NCBI GenBank assembly: GCA_947476535.1
Contig: CANJRC010000003.1
Coordinates: 1-64,000 of the forward strand
Direction of reading: 5' to 3'
Length of the DNA: 64,000 nt
From: Betaproteobacteria bacterium
Lineage (GTDB): Bacteria > Pseudomonadota > Gammaproteobacteria > Burkholderiales > SG8-39
The first letter of the stretch is position 1. The number at the start of each line of letters is the position of its first letter. The notes beneath the pieces are model-generated. The model made no database searches and was not told the DNA's origin. It saw only the letters and a program-made list of their open reading frames with translations. Below, in pieces: positions 22,102-33,584 of the stretch. A program made the translations under genes and the position numbers.

Positions 22102-22818
22102 TCAATCGTGAACCAAAGTTCCTTCTTGCGCCCCGGTAATTACCCGACGCATGGCCCCAGCCTTCAATATTGAGAATACCGTAATAGGGAGACTCTGATC
22201 TCGGCAAAGCGCAAAAGCAGTCGCATCCATTACTTTCAGATTCTTGGCAATCGCCTCGTCGAAGGAAATTCGTTCGTACTTCGTGGCATTCAGGTCCAAT
22301 TTCGGATCCGCTGAATAAACCCCGTCGACCTTGGTTGCCTTGAGTACCATCTCGGCTCCAATTTCGGTTCCCCTAAGAGCGGCGGCGGTGTCGGTTGTAA
22401 AAAATGGATTGCCCGTGCCGGCAGCAAACACGACGATCTTGCCCTCTTCCAGATACCGGATAGCTTTAGGTCGAATATATGGCTCCACGACTTGTTCTAT
22501 ATTGATCGCCGATTGAACTCGCGCATTCAAACCCTTTTGCCGCATGACATCCGCCAGAGCCAGGGCGTTCATGATTGTGGCAAGCATACCCATGTAGTCA
22601 GCAGTGGCCCGGTCCATGCCGGCTGAGCCAAGGGCAACGCCGCGAAAAATATTCCCCCCGCCAATCACGATCCCCATTTCAACGTTCAAGGCAGCAACCT
22701 GCGCGATTTCGTCGACGATTCTCTCAATGGTCTGGCGATTGATGCCAAAGGAGTCTTCCCCCATCAATGCTTCGCCAGACAGCTTCAGAAGCACACGTTT
22801 GAAACGCGCGGTTGTCAT
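22102..22818 (-). CDS. pyrH: UMP kinase
   Basis: Phosphorylates UMP to UDP; bacterial type of the amino acid kinase fold. 238 residues with [42 protein letters not shown] and [20 protein letters not shown]. The gene is 12 bases downstream of tsf and belongs to the same transcript by spacing. Confidence 0.98.
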   Translation of the reverse strand: MTTARFKRVLLKLSGEALMGEDSFGINRQTIERIVDEIAQVAALNVEMGIVIGGGNIFRGVALGSAGMDRATADYMGMLATIMNALALADVMRQKGLNARVQSAINIEQVVEPYIRPKAIRYLEEGKIVVFAAGTGNPFFTTDTAAALRGTEIGAEMVLKATKVDGVYSADPKLDLNATKYERISFDEAIAKNLKVMDATAFALCRDQSLPITVFSILKAGAMRRVITGAQEGTLVHD

Positions 22819-22830
22819 TGCTATCGCCCT

Positions 22831-23718
22831 TTAGACTCTTGTCGCCTGCGCGGCCTGCGCCTTTACTTCAGCGGCGAAATCGATGGACTTTTTCTGAATG
22901 CCTTCGCCGACGACGTAAAGGCAGAAACTAGAAACTGAGGCTCCCTTCGATTTCAAGAGAGACTCAATCGTAAATTTGTCGTCTTTGATAAAAGCCTGCC
23001 CCAAAAAGGTTACTTCCTTCAGGAATTTCTGCACGGATCCTTCGACCATTTTCTCTACGATATTGGCCGGCTTTCCCGATTCGAGCGCCTTTGCCTGCGC
23101 AATGTCACGTTCCTTACGGAGCACCTCATCGGGCACCTGCTCCTTGGAAAGCGCCAGCGGTTTTGCGGCAGCGACATGCATCGCCAAATCCTTGCCAAGC
23201 TGTTCGTCGCCTCCAACCACATCCACCAGAACGCCAATTTTCGCGCCATGGATGTACTGGAATATCCGGCCCTTTCCGCTAACGCGGATGAATCGGCGAA
23301 TGGACAAGTTTTCGCCAATTTTTCCGACAAGGGCCTTTCGCGCTTCGTCGATAGTCACGTTTCCCAAAGTAAGAGCTAACAACTCTTCTACGGACGATGG
23401 GTTTTTCGCAGCCACGATTTCTGCAATATTCTTCACAAAGGTCACGAAATCATTATTTTTTGCGACAAAATCCGTCTCGCAATTTACCTCGACCATCGCC
23501 GCACATGTCCCGTCGTCCGACTTGGATATTCCAACGATACCCTCTGCGGCGAGGCGGGATGCCGCTTTGCTTGCCTTGTTTCCAAGCTTGATCCTCAGCA
23601 ACTCTTCCGCCTTCCCGATGTCCCCGCCCGATTCGCCCAGCGCCCTCTTGCACTCCATCATCGGCGCGTCCGTCCGGTCACGAAGTTCGCGAACCATCGC
23701 TGCACTGACTTCTGCCAT
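22831..23718 (-). CDS. tsf: elongation factor Ts
   Basis: Nucleotide exchange factor for EF-Tu. 295 residues. The N-terminal UBA-like domain has [19 protein letters not shown] and [11 protein letters not shown]; the core contains [17 protein letters not shown], the loop contacting EF-Tu. Two tandem dimerisation subdomains follow. It is separated from rpsB by 79 bases that contain a hairpin with a U tract, which should reduce tsf expression relative to rpsB. Confidence 0.98.
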   Translation of the reverse strand: MAEVSAAMVRELRDRTDAPMMECKRALGESGGDIGKAEELLRIKLGNKASKAASRLAAEGIVGISKSDDGTCAAMVEVNCETDFVAKNNDFVTFVKNIAEIVAAKNPSSVEELLALTLGNVTIDEARKALVGKIGENLSIRRFIRVSGKGRIFQYIHGAKIGVLVDVVGGDEQLGKDLAMHVAAAKPLALSKEQVPDEVLRKERDIAQAKALESGKPANIVEKMVEGSVQKFLKEVTFLGQAFIKDDKFTIESLLKSKGASVSSFCLYVVGEGIQKKSIDFAAEVKAQAAQATRV

Positions 23719-23748
23719 CTTTGCTCCAATACATCAGAAACTAAAATT

Positions 23749-23770
23749 AAAAAAAGGGGGCTTACGCCCC
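23749..23770 (-). terminator. hairpin with U tract between rpsB and tsf (attenuator)
   Basis: On the minus strand the RNA forms GGGGC-GUAA-GCCCC, a 5-bp stem closed by a GNRA tetraloop, followed after one C by seven U residues (23755-23749). It lies 40 bases past the rpsB stop and 30 bases before tsf. Being inside a co-directional operon it probably acts as a partial terminator. Confidence 0.7.
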
Positions 23771-23797
23771 TTTTCCTGTGATCAACGTCAATCTCGG

Positions 23798-24547
23798 CTA
23801 CTCAGCAGTGCTGCCGGCCTCCACCTCAACAAATTCGTCACCACCATCTCCGATAATTTCCTGGATGACCTGATTGCGTCCCTCAAGGATCGCATCGGCC
23901 ACACCGCGTGCATACAGACGTATTGCACGGCTGGAGTCATCGTTCCCGGGAATGACATATGCAATTCCATCCGGGGAGTGATTGGAGTCGACCACGGCGA
24001 TTACCGGAATTCCCAACTTCTGCGCCTCTGCAATGGCGCCCTTGTGGTAGCCGACATCAATGACAAACAATGCATCGGGCAGTCCATCCAGCGTCTTGAA
24101 ACCGCCCAGGCCACGCTGAAGCTTGACCAATTCCCGCTGATACCCGAGCCCTTCACGCTTGGACAGCTTCTCCAAAGACCCATCGGACACCATCAGCTCC
24201 ATGTCCTTTAGGCGCTTGATTGATTGCTTAACAGTCTTGAAGTTTGTCAACATGCCACCCAGCCAACGATGGTCGACAAACGGTGATAAGCACCGCTCCG
24301 CTTCTTCTCGGATGATTTCCCGCGCCTGGCGCTTGGTTCCGACAAAAAGGATCGTTCCTTTGTTCGAGGCCAACTGACGGACATACTTCATCGCGTCCTG
24401 GTACATCAACATCGTTTTTTCGAGGTTGATGATGTGTATCTTGTTGCGATGGCCAAAGATGTACGGCGCCATCTTCGGGTTCCAGTACCGCGTCTGGTGC
24501 CCAAAATGGACGCCAGCTTCCAGCATTTGACGCATTGTCGTTGACAT
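23798..24547 (-). CDS. rpsB: 30S ribosomal protein S2
   Basis: 249 residues. [65 protein letters not shown] and [14 protein letters not shown] are standard S2 sequence. The frame is open up to 24634, but the ATG at 24547 with AAGGA upstream gives the family N-terminus. It is the first gene of the long cluster ending at the SpoU methyltransferase. The 150-base leader and promoter are described separately. Confidence 0.98.
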   Translation of the reverse strand: MSTTMRQMLEAGVHFGHQTRYWNPKMAPYIFGHRNKIHIINLEKTMLMYQDAMKYVRQLASNKGTILFVGTKRQAREIIREEAERCLSPFVDHRWLGGMLTNFKTVKQSIKRLKDMELMVSDGSLEKLSKREGLGYQRELVKLQRGLGGFKTLDGLPDALFVIDVGYHKGAIAEAQKLGIPVIAVVDSNHSPDGIAYVIPGNDDSSRAIRLYARGVADAILEGRNQVIQEIIGDGGDEFVEVEAGSTAE

Positions 24548-24702
24548 ACTTCGTAAGTCCTTTTTAGGGTTGGAGTCAGGCCGCCAGTACCGGTAATCAC
24601 CTCCCCAGCCTAAACAAGCGACTTCGGAGGGCACCCTAAGGGTAAGGCCGCATAATTTTGTCCGGCAACCACCAGATCGGATGGTAGTAAGACAAGCTTG
24701 CT
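24548..24702 (-). promoter_or_regulatory. rpsB 5' leader, possible S2 autoregulatory RNA
   Basis: About 150 untranslated bases lie between the predicted transcription start and the rpsB ATG. In many bacteria S2 binds a structured leader of its own mRNA to repress rpsB-tsf. GC-rich segments with hairpin potential are present (for example around 24565-24600, containing GGTGATTACCGGTACTGG), but I could not fold the RNA and do not claim a match to a known motif. Short open frames here look non-coding. Confidence 0.35.
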
Positions 24703-24732
24703 ATGTTAGCATTGATCGCGTCACTATTGCAA
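24703..24732 (-). promoter_or_regulatory. candidate sigma70 promoter of the rpsB cluster
   Basis: On the minus strand TTGCAA (24732-24727) and TAACAT (24708-24703) are 18 bp apart, and the -10 is preceded by TGC, an extended -10 pattern. It lies in the 307-bp divergent gap between rpsB and map. The remaining part towards map (24733-24854) contains no gene. Confidence 0.5.
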
Positions 24733-24854
24733 TGTTTCCTTTTTCAAACAGGCAATTAAGCCTCCTCTTCCCAGTCTCAACATCCGTTTGGATCGTGGCT
24801 CGTGCCCTCCACCAGAGTCCATCCAAGTCATAACCATGATTGCCGGAAATTACT

Positions 24855-25649
24855 ATGGCGGTTCATATCAAGAATCACGACGAAATTGAACTGCTCCGCG
24901 TCGCTGGGCGACTTGCAGCTGATGTCCTAGATTACATTGCACCAAAGATTCAGCCAGGGATCTCGACGGGGGAAGTGGACCGACTTTGCCATGATTTCAT
25001 GGTGGATTTTCAGAAAGTCATTCCGGCGCCGCTCGACTACGCCCCGCCTGGTTACAAGCCATACCCAAAGTCCATATGCACCTCGATCAATCATCAGGTG
25101 TGCCATGGCGTGCCGGGTGACAAGATCCTGCGGCAAGGCGATATCGTCAACATCGACATCACGGTGATAAAGGACGGCTTCCACGGCGACACCAGCAGAA
25201 TGTTCGAAGTCGGTAATGTTTCCATTCAAGCTAAGCGACTTTGCCGGATCACGCATGAATGCCTTTGGCTTGGCATCCGCTCCGTTAGGCCGGGAGGGAA
25301 TCTCGGAGACATCGGTGCTGCGATCCAGAATCATGCGGAGTCGAGTGGTTACAGCGTCGTTCGAGAGTTCTGCGGTCATGGCATCGGACGAAAATTTCAC
25401 GAAGATCCGCAAGTCCTGCACTATGGAAAGCGCGGGATAGGCTTGTCGCTCCAGCCAGGCATGGTCTTCACCATCGAACCCATGATCAACGCTGGCAAGG
25501 CCGCGATACGGGAACTGGCTGACGGCTGGACAATAGTAACGAAGGATCATTCCCTCTCCGCGCAGTGGGAGCATACCGTTCTCGTAACGGATGAGAGTTT
25601 TGAGGTCTTGACAATGTCTCCAGGGATGCCAGCGGCACCGATCACCTGA
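24855..25649 (+). CDS. map: methionine aminopeptidase type I
   Basis: Removes the initiator methionine after deformylation. 264 residues from MAVHIKNHDEIELLR. Metal ligands and substrate residues are visible in NHQVCHGVPGD, DIVNIDITVIKDGFHGDTSRM, EFCGHGIGRKFHEDP, VFTIEPMIN and QWEHTVLVT. The start at ATG 24855 has GGAA about eight bases upstream; a TTG at 24840 would add five residues. It is divergent from rpsB and 14 bases upstream of glnD. Confidence 0.96.
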   Translation: MAVHIKNHDEIELLRVAGRLAADVLDYIAPKIQPGISTGEVDRLCHDFMVDFQKVIPAPLDYAPPGYKPYPKSICTSINHQVCHGVPGDKILRQGDIVNIDITVIKDGFHGDTSRMFEVGNVSIQAKRLCRITHECLWLGIRSVRPGGNLGDIGAAIQNHAESSGYSVVREFCGHGIGRKFHEDPQVLHYGKRGIGLSLQPGMVFTIEPMINAGKAAIRELADGWTIVTKDHSLSAQWEHTVLVTDESFEVLTMSPGMPAAPIT

Positions 25650-25663
25650 TCCGCTAACTCGAC

Positions 25664-28243
25664 ATGGAGCCGCATTTAACTTCCGCTCAGAGACCTGATC
25701 TTGCTTCAATCAGGGCTTGGATACTTGCCGAACGAGCGCGCCTCCGTGAACTGTTTCATGGCAACGTCAAGGTAAGCAATTACCTCGGGTCGCACTGCAG
25801 GACTGTTGACTCGGCGCTTCGCGAGTTGTGGCACGGTGCGATGTTGCCTGCAGACGCGGCACTCCTTGCTGTCGGGGGATACGGTCGTGGCGAGTTATTT
25901 CCGTACTCCGATGTCGACGTGCTGGTGCTGCTGCCGAGCCAGCCATCTCCTGAGGTTACCGCGAGACTGGAAAGCTTGATCGGATCGCTCTGGGATACGG
26001 GCCTTGAAGTGAGCCACAGCGTACGTACCATCGATGAGTGCATCGATGAGTCGCGCAAAGATATCACCGTGCAGACAGCGCTGATTGAAGCGCGCCTCGT
26101 TGCCGGAAATCGTCGTCTTTTTCTGCGGTTAACCGGCGCAGTGCAGGCGCACTTGGATCGCCAGACATTCTTCAAGGCGAAGCGTCTGGAACAGGAACAA
26201 CGCCACGCGAGGTATCAGGATACGCCCTATAGCCTGGAACCCAACATCAAGGAATCTCCCGGGGGACTTCGAGATCTTCAGACAATCATGTGGATCAGTC
26301 GAGCCTGTGACATCGGACATGGTTGGCACGCCCTTTCAAAGCACGGACTCATTACGGCTTCGGAGGCACGAGCACTCACAAGTCATCAACGATTTCTGAA
26401 AACGTTACGCACCCAATTGCACTTTGTCGCCGGCAGGCGCGAAGACCGAATGATGTTCGAGTATCAGACTAGACTGGCAAGCGACCAGGGGTTGCGGGCG
26501 ACGGCACATCGCCGCGCAAGCGAACAATTGATGGAGCGATACTACCGCGCTGCCAAAGCGGTCACTCAGCTGAATACAATATTGCTGCAAAACCTGAGTA
26601 CGCAAGTGTTCCCCGTTCCGAGGAAAACGCACCAACCGCTGGATGACTGCTTCCAGATTGAACACGAACTCCTTGACGCGCGCGACCCGGAGGTTTTTGA
26701 ACGGAATCCCTCAGCGATACTCAGAAGTTTCCTGTTGCTCGAGCAGCACGCAGAATTAAAGGGGATGACGGCAACCACCTTGCGCGCGCTGTGGAGAGCT
26801 CGACCAAGGATTGATCGCGGGTTCAGGAGTGCCCCCGCCAACCGCGCTTTGTTTCTCGAGATATTGCAGCAACCCCGTGGACTGGTGCATGCATTGAGGA
26901 GAATGAATCAGTACTCCATCCTTGGCCGATATCTACCCATTTTTGGGAAGGTCGTGGGCCAGATGCAGCATGATCTTTTTCATGTGTACACAGTCGATCA
27001 ACATATCCTCACGGTAGTGCGAAATTTGCGGCGTTTCGCAATGGTGGAATTCGCCCACGAGTTCCCGTTCTGTTCGCGCCTGATGACGGGTTTCGAAAGA
27101 AATTGGGTATTGTATGTAGCAGCCATCTTTCACGATATTGCGAAGGGGCGCGGGGGGGATCACTCCGAATTGGGACGGCTGGAGGCGCGAAAATTCTGTC
27201 GTGAGCACCTGATTTCCGAAGAGGATTCGGATTTGATCGAGTTTCTTGTGAAGAATCACCTGATGATGTCTTCTGTCGCGCAAAAACAGGACCTGTCTGA
27301 CCCTGCCGTGATCGACCGATTCCTGGGTGTGGCGGAAGATGAGCGAAAATTGACGGCGCTCTATCTGCTTACTGTCGCGGACATTCGGGGAACGAGCCCG
27401 AAAGTGTGGAATGCATGGAAGGCCAAATTGCTGGAAGATCTATTTCATGCCACACGCCAGCGAATGAGTGGAAATCCCATTCCACTGGCGGAGAGCATCC
27501 AGGCCAAGCAGGACGAAGCAAGGCGCCTTCTGCGACTGTATGCGTTGCGTGAGGGGATGGAAACCGAACTCTGGTCAAAACTCGATATACCGTACTTTCT
27601 GCGGTACGACGCCTCGGAAATTGCATGGCAGGCACGCCTACTGTCCGCGCGACTCAATAGCCGCATTCCGGTTGTCAAGGCCCGCCTTTCACCCGTGGGG
27701 GAAGGTCTGCAGGTTCTGATCTTCACGCCAGATCAAAATAATTTATTTGCTCAGATCTGCGGATTTTTCGAGTCGATTGCGTACAGCATTGTCGACGCCA
27801 AAGTCCACACGACGCGTCATGGCTACGCTCTCGATACATTCCAGGTCATGGGCGTCGGCAAGTCGACGGATTATCGCGACATGACTCGTCTGGTCGAGCA
27901 TGACCTGCAGATGCTGCTGGAGCAGAAAGGTCCGTTGCGCACCCCGGCCAAGGGGCGTCTATCACGTCAGTTACGAAATTTCCCCATCACCCCCGAGGTC
28001 CATATACGGCCCGATGAAAATGGGCAGTACTCAATCCTGTCCATTACTGCAGGAGACCGGCCCGGCCTTCTGTATGGAATTTCCCGGACATTGGGTGAAT
28101 ATCATCTGAATCTTCATACGGCAAAAATTGCAACGCTGGGAGATCGTGCCGAAGACACCTTTCTGGTCTCGGGCGATGCGCTGCATCACCCGCAAACGGT
28201 CTTGTTGCTCGAGCAAGCCCTGCTGAAGGTTCTACAGGCCTGA
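25664..28243 (+). CDS. glnD: PII uridylyltransferase / uridylyl-removing enzyme
   Basis: Nitrogen sensor that uridylylates PII proteins when glutamine is low and removes UMP when it is high. 859 residues. The nucleotidyltransferase site is GGYGRGELFPYSDVDVLVLL (Asp83, Asp85); the HD hydrolase domain has FHDIAKGRGGDHSELG near residue 490; two ACT domains at the C-terminus (one starting near VLIFTPDQNN, one near YSILSITAGDRPGLLY) bind glutamine. Ends just five bases short of the convergent def gene. Confidence 0.97.
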   Translation: MEPHLTSAQRPDLASIRAWILAERARLRELFHGNVKVSNYLGSHCRTVDSALRELWHGAMLPADAALLAVGGYGRGELFPYSDVDVLVLLPSQPSPEVTARLESLIGSLWDTGLEVSHSVRTIDECIDESRKDITVQTALIEARLVAGNRRLFLRLTGAVQAHLDRQTFFKAKRLEQEQRHARYQDTPYSLEPNIKESPGGLRDLQTIMWISRACDIGHGWHALSKHGLITASEARALTSHQRFLKTLRTQLHFVAGRREDRMMFEYQTRLASDQGLRATAHRRASEQLMERYYRAAKAVTQLNTILLQNLSTQVFPVPRKTHQPLDDCFQIEHELLDARDPEVFERNPSAILRSFLLLEQHAELKGMTATTLRALWRARPRIDRGFRSAPANRALFLEILQQPRGLVHALRRMNQYSILGRYLPIFGKVVGQMQHDLFHVYTVDQHILTVVRNLRRFAMVEFAHEFPFCSRLMTGFERNWVLYVAAIFHDIAKGRGGDHSELGRLEARKFCREHLISEEDSDLIEFLVKNHLMMSSVAQKQDLSDPAVIDRFLGVAEDERKLTALYLLTVADIRGTSPKVWNAWKAKLLEDLFHATRQRMSGNPIPLAESIQAKQDEARRLLRLYALREGMETELWSKLDIPYFLRYDASEIAWQARLLSARLNSRIPVVKARLSPVGEGLQVLIFTPDQNNLFAQICGFFESIAYSIVDAKVHTTRHGYALDTFQVMGVGKSTDYRDMTRLVEHDLQMLLEQKGPLRTPAKGRLSRQLRNFPITPEVHIRPDENGQYSILSITAGDRPGLLYGISRTLGEYHLNLHTAKIATLGDRAEDTFLVSGDALHHPQTVLLLEQALLKVLQA

Positions 28244-28248
28244 ATACG

Positions 28249-28779
28249 TTATTCGCTCTCCGCGACACGAGTCGGGGTTAGCTCGTCGACAAATCCGAAC
28301 CGTTGCAAGTCGCGAATCCGCGTCGGGTAAAGAATTCCATCCAGATGATCGCATTCGTGTTGCACAACCCGAGCGTGAAAGTCGGTCACGTCGCGGCAGA
28401 TGCCATTTCCGTTCGCATCATACCCTTCATAACGCAGCCGCCTCCATCGGGAAACTTCACCCCTCAAGCCAGGAACGGACAGGCAACCTTCCCATCCTGA
28501 ATCCTGCTCCAACCCCATTGGCGTGAGTACGGGATTGATCAGCACCGTCTCTGGTATTTCCCCTGCATCGGGGTATCGGGAGTTGAACTTGAATCCAAAT
28601 ACGACGACCCGTAAGCCGACCCCGATTTGTGGAGCAGCAAGGCCGGCGCCATTCAAGTGCAGCATGGTGTCGAGCAAATCTCTCACCAAAGCATCCAGCT
28701 CAGAAGTGCCAAATTGAGCGATTGGGCTGGAAGTTTCCAGCAGTCTGGGATCCCCCATTTTCAGGACATTTCGAATCAT
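28249..28779 (-). CDS. def: peptide deformylase
   Basis: Removes the formyl group from nascent proteins. 176 residues. The three motifs are GAGLAAPQIGVG, EGCLSVPGLRGEV with metal-ligand Cys99, and QHECDHLDGIL with His141, Glu142 and His145. It sits with mtnP rather than with fmt, so it may be a second copy in the genome; that cannot be judged here. Its ATG overlaps the mtnP stop by four bases. Confidence 0.96.
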   Translation of the reverse strand: MIRNVLKMGDPRLLETSSPIAQFGTSELDALVRDLLDTMLHLNGAGLAAPQIGVGLRVVVFGFKFNSRYPDAGEIPETVLINPVLTPMGLEQDSGWEGCLSVPGLRGEVSRWRRLRYEGYDANGNGICRDVTDFHARVVQHECDHLDGILYPTRIRDLQRFGFVDELTPTRVAESE

Positions 28780-29537
28780 TGCGAAACAAGTTCCTTCAAA
28801 ATCGCCTCGACTTTACACATGGCCATGTCTGCCACGACAGCCAAATCAGCGAACAGTATTCCCTCCGCGCTCTCGCCTCTTCCAGCAGCGCTGTTTACCA
28901 CCACTGCCAGCATGGCATATTCGAGGCCACATTCGCGAGCCAGCACAGCCTCTGGCATTCCCGTCATTCCAACCACATTTCCTCCGTCCCTCTCAATTCG
29001 GTTAATTTCAGCCGCGGTCTCAAGACGAGGGCCCTGGGTTGCAGCATAAACTCCCCCGTCTGCCACCGGTAAATTGCATCGTTTTGCCGCCCGCAAGAGT
29101 TCGTCGCGGAGAGTATTGGAAAAGGGGTTCGTAAAGTCAATGTGCTTGACGGGCACGCCCTCTCCAAAAAAAGTGCTCGCGCGTCCCCACGTGTAGTCGA
29201 TGATTTGCTCTGGAACAAGCAGCGTTCCCGGCTCATAGTAGGCTGGAATACCACCTACGGACGCGACGGAAACCAACTTGGTGGCACCAATGTCCTTCAA
29301 TGCCCAAATGTTTGCGCGGTAGTTTATTAGGTGAGGCGCGATCGTGTGACCGACACCATGACGAGGAATGAAAAAGGCGCGATGCTTGCCGATGAGGACG
29401 CTACTGATTGGACCCGACGTTTTTCCAAAGGGCGTATCCGGCAAGTGCTGAGCTTCAGTTGCGACTCCCTTCAACGCCTGAAGTCCACTCCCACCAATAA
29501 TCGCGTAGTCGCCGGAAGTAGATATGTCAGCTTGCAT
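28776..29537 (-). CDS. 5'-methylthioadenosine/methylthioinosine phosphorylase family protein
   Basis: 253 residues, PNP/UDP phosphorylase family 2. Features: [12 protein letters not shown] at the N-terminus, [36 protein letters not shown], and [14 protein letters not shown]. The MTGMPEA form, rather than MTTVPEA of MTA phosphorylase, resembles the S-methyl-5'-thioinosine phosphorylase of Pseudomonas, where adenosine is deaminated first. So the likely task is phosphorolysis of the polyamine by-product after deamination. No deaminase gene is nearby. Overlaps galU by 11 bases and def by four, suggesting one transcript. Confidence 0.85.
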   Translation of the reverse strand: MQADISTSGDYAIIGGSGLQALKGVATEAQHLPDTPFGKTSGPISSVLIGKHRAFFIPRHGVGHTIAPHLINYRANIWALKDIGATKLVSVASVGGIPAYYEPGTLLVPEQIIDYTWGRASTFFGEGVPVKHIDFTNPFSNTLRDELLRAAKRCNLPVADGGVYAATQGPRLETAAEINRIERDGGNVVGMTGMPEAVLARECGLEYAMLAVVVNSAAGRGESAEGILFADLAVVADMAMCKVEAILKELVSQ

Positions 29538-30447
29538 TGTTATTGGAGCCGTTCGGCCTATTTGCCGTCAAAAGTGCATTTAGCCACAAGGAAAATTCAG
29601 GACCTGTTTCAGGGTGCATGAGTCCATATGAGACGGTGGCCTTCAAAAACCCAAATTTTGAACCACAGTCGTATCGAATACCGTTGTACCGCAAAGCCTT
29701 TACCGACTCCTCCTGCAGCAGTGTCTCAATCGCGTCCGTTAACTGAATTTCGCCTCCCTTACCGGGGGGCTGCTTTTCGAGCAGATCAAAAATCCTTGGG
29801 GTGAGAATGTAGCGTCCCACAACAGCCAGCGTTGAAGGCGCAGTCTCGGGACTGGGTTTTTCCACAAGCCCATCGACGTGAACGAGCGAATCCTCGAGAT
29901 TCGTTGCTCGAACGATACCGTAGGATCCGGTTTGCTCGCGCGGTACGTCTTCTACACCCAAGATGGAACAGCCCACCGCATCATAACTATCCGCCATCTG
30001 GGCGATCGCAGGACGCGCCGAATAGATAAGATCATCCGCCAGGATCACCGCGAATGGTTCATTCTGTACTGCGGGGCGGGCACACAGAACTGCGTGTCCC
30101 AGCCCGAGCGCCTCTGGCTGCCGGATATAAATGCAATTGATGTTCTTGGGAAGAATATCCCGTACCGTACTAAGAAGGTCCAATTTCCCTCGCCTCTCCA
30201 ATTCGGCCTCAACCTCATACGCTTTATCGAAGTGATCCTCAATGGCCCTCTTGTTTCGGCCAGTAATGAAGATCATGTCAGTCATACCGGCTGCAACAGC
30301 TTCCTCGACCGCAAACTGTATCAACGGCTTATCCACAACAGGCATCATCTCCTTGGGGCTGGCTTTCGTTGCCGGTAAGAAACGGCTGCCCATGCCTGCA
30401 ACGGGAAAGACGGCCTTTGTAATTCGCCTCATTGGATATCCATTCAT
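29527..30447 (-). CDS. galU: UTP-glucose-1-phosphate uridylyltransferase
   Basis: Makes UDP-glucose for polysaccharides and lipopolysaccharide. 306 residues. The nucleotide-binding start is [20 protein letters not shown] with [14 protein letters not shown]; further landmarks are [23 protein letters not shown] and [13 protein letters not shown]. The ATG at 30447 is chosen since TGGTGA lies seven bases upstream; TTG at 30453 and ATG at 30432 are alternatives. It follows ligA with a stop/start junction of a few bases. Confidence 0.96.
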   Translation of the reverse strand: MNGYPMRRITKAVFPVAGMGSRFLPATKASPKEMMPVVDKPLIQFAVEEAVAAGMTDMIFITGRNKRAIEDHFDKAYEVEAELERRGKLDLLSTVRDILPKNINCIYIRQPEALGLGHAVLCARPAVQNEPFAVILADDLIYSARPAIAQMADSYDAVGCSILGVEDVPREQTGSYGIVRATNLEDSLVHVDGLVEKPSPETAPSTLAVVGRYILTPRIFDLLEKQPPGKGGEIQLTDAIETLLQEESVKALRYNGIRYDCGSKFGFLKATVSYGLMHPETGPEFSLWLNALLTANRPNGSNNNAS

Positions 30448-30449
30448 AG

Positions 30450-32471
<2,022 letters not shown>

Positions 32472-33584
32472 TCACGAAAATAGGCGGAGTGCCAGCGACT
32501 CGCCAGCGGAAAACCCGTGTTCCTGCATCTTTCTATAGGTTTCATCGAGCTGCACTCGTATTGATGACAATGCTTTCTCTCCAATGGCCAGATGATTGTC
32601 ATCAACGACTTGCCCCCCCACTTCCGCTGCAAATTTCACAGCGGTTCCAAACAGGTTAGACACCAGCTCAGGAGAGGGCTTTGCACGCGGAACATCGACC
32701 TCAAAGGTGACGGCTCTGGTGCTCAATGTTTCCAAGGTAGCCTCCGAGAACGCCACGTCGCCCAGGTTGGTCAGGCAATATTGTGAGCGTGCCGACTCAT
32801 CACGCTTGTGAAACCCGCCATCGGCTCCCAACTCCATACCGGCAGTTGCAGCTGCTGCAAGTAGCTGCCTTCCAGAGAAAGGTCTGTCTGTTGAGATGAC
32901 GTTCAATCCCACTTTGATATCCACATCCGTAGAGAACTGGTCAAGATCCTTGGCCCGTATTAGAGCTTCGGAAATCCCCTCTTCCGAGGCTAGCGCATCC
33001 AATCGCACGGCCAGTCCACGCATTGCCCCGTCAAATCGAGCTAGTTGGGCTGCATCGATACAGCCTCTGCGATCCACCAATTGCACACAACCTCGAATGA
33101 TTCTGCAGATGTCACCATGCTCGATGCTTCGCCACGCACTCGATTCCGAGTCGAACATGTCCACATGAACCCATTTATTGAAATCGGATAGCAATTTGAC
33201 AGCAGTCTCGATAACTTTGCTGCTGTCCGTTTCCGATTGCAAATACAAGGTCACGCAATAATCGATGGGCGTGATTGAAGTGGGCACCTCCATCCGAGGT
33301 TGGCGCTCCGCTTCACTTTCGGCTTCGCGTGACAAGCCAGGTCCCGGTTCCTCATATTGAGGCTCGATGCGCGCGGCTCCTGCCGCTGTGGTTACAGCGA
33401 CGTTGTGATCGGCGGGGGGCTCGCCTTGCAAGGGGCGCACATCAACCAGTACATCGTCATGCTTTGGCGCGAAGCTGCGCTCAGCGGATTTTTGGTATCT
33501 TTTTTCTTGCCACTTGTTGTAGAGAAAAACCGTCACAATAATTACCGCACCCAGCGCGAGGAGTGCGGTTTGGAGGTCGCTCAT
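32472..33584 (-). CDS. zipA: cell division protein ZipA-like
   Basis: 370 residues. One N-terminal membrane helix (about residues 5-22, ALLALGAVIIVTVFLYNKW) is followed by a charged linker and a C-terminal ZipA FtsZ-binding domain from about residue 225 (KVGLNVISTDRPFSGRQLLA, AVKFAAEVGGQVVDDN). In gammaproteobacteria ZipA tethers FtsZ to the membrane; betaproteobacterial versions like this are divergent in sequence. Place between smc and ligA is the conserved one and supports the call. Overlaps the smc stop by four bases. Confidence 0.88.
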   Translation of the reverse strand: MSDLQTALLALGAVIIVTVFLYNKWQEKRYQKSAERSFAPKHDDVLVDVRPLQGEPPADHNVAVTTAAGAARIEPQYEEPGPGLSREAESEAERQPRMEVPTSITPIDYCVTLYLQSETDSSKVIETAVKLLSDFNKWVHVDMFDSESSAWRSIEHGDICRIIRGCVQLVDRRGCIDAAQLARFDGAMRGLAVRLDALASEEGISEALIRAKDLDQFSTDVDIKVGLNVISTDRPFSGRQLLAAAATAGMELGADGGFHKRDESARSQYCLTNLGDVAFSEATLETLSTRAVTFEVDVPRAKPSPELVSNLFGTAVKFAAEVGGQVVDDNHLAIGEKALSSIRVQLDETYRKMQEHGFSAGESLALRLFS

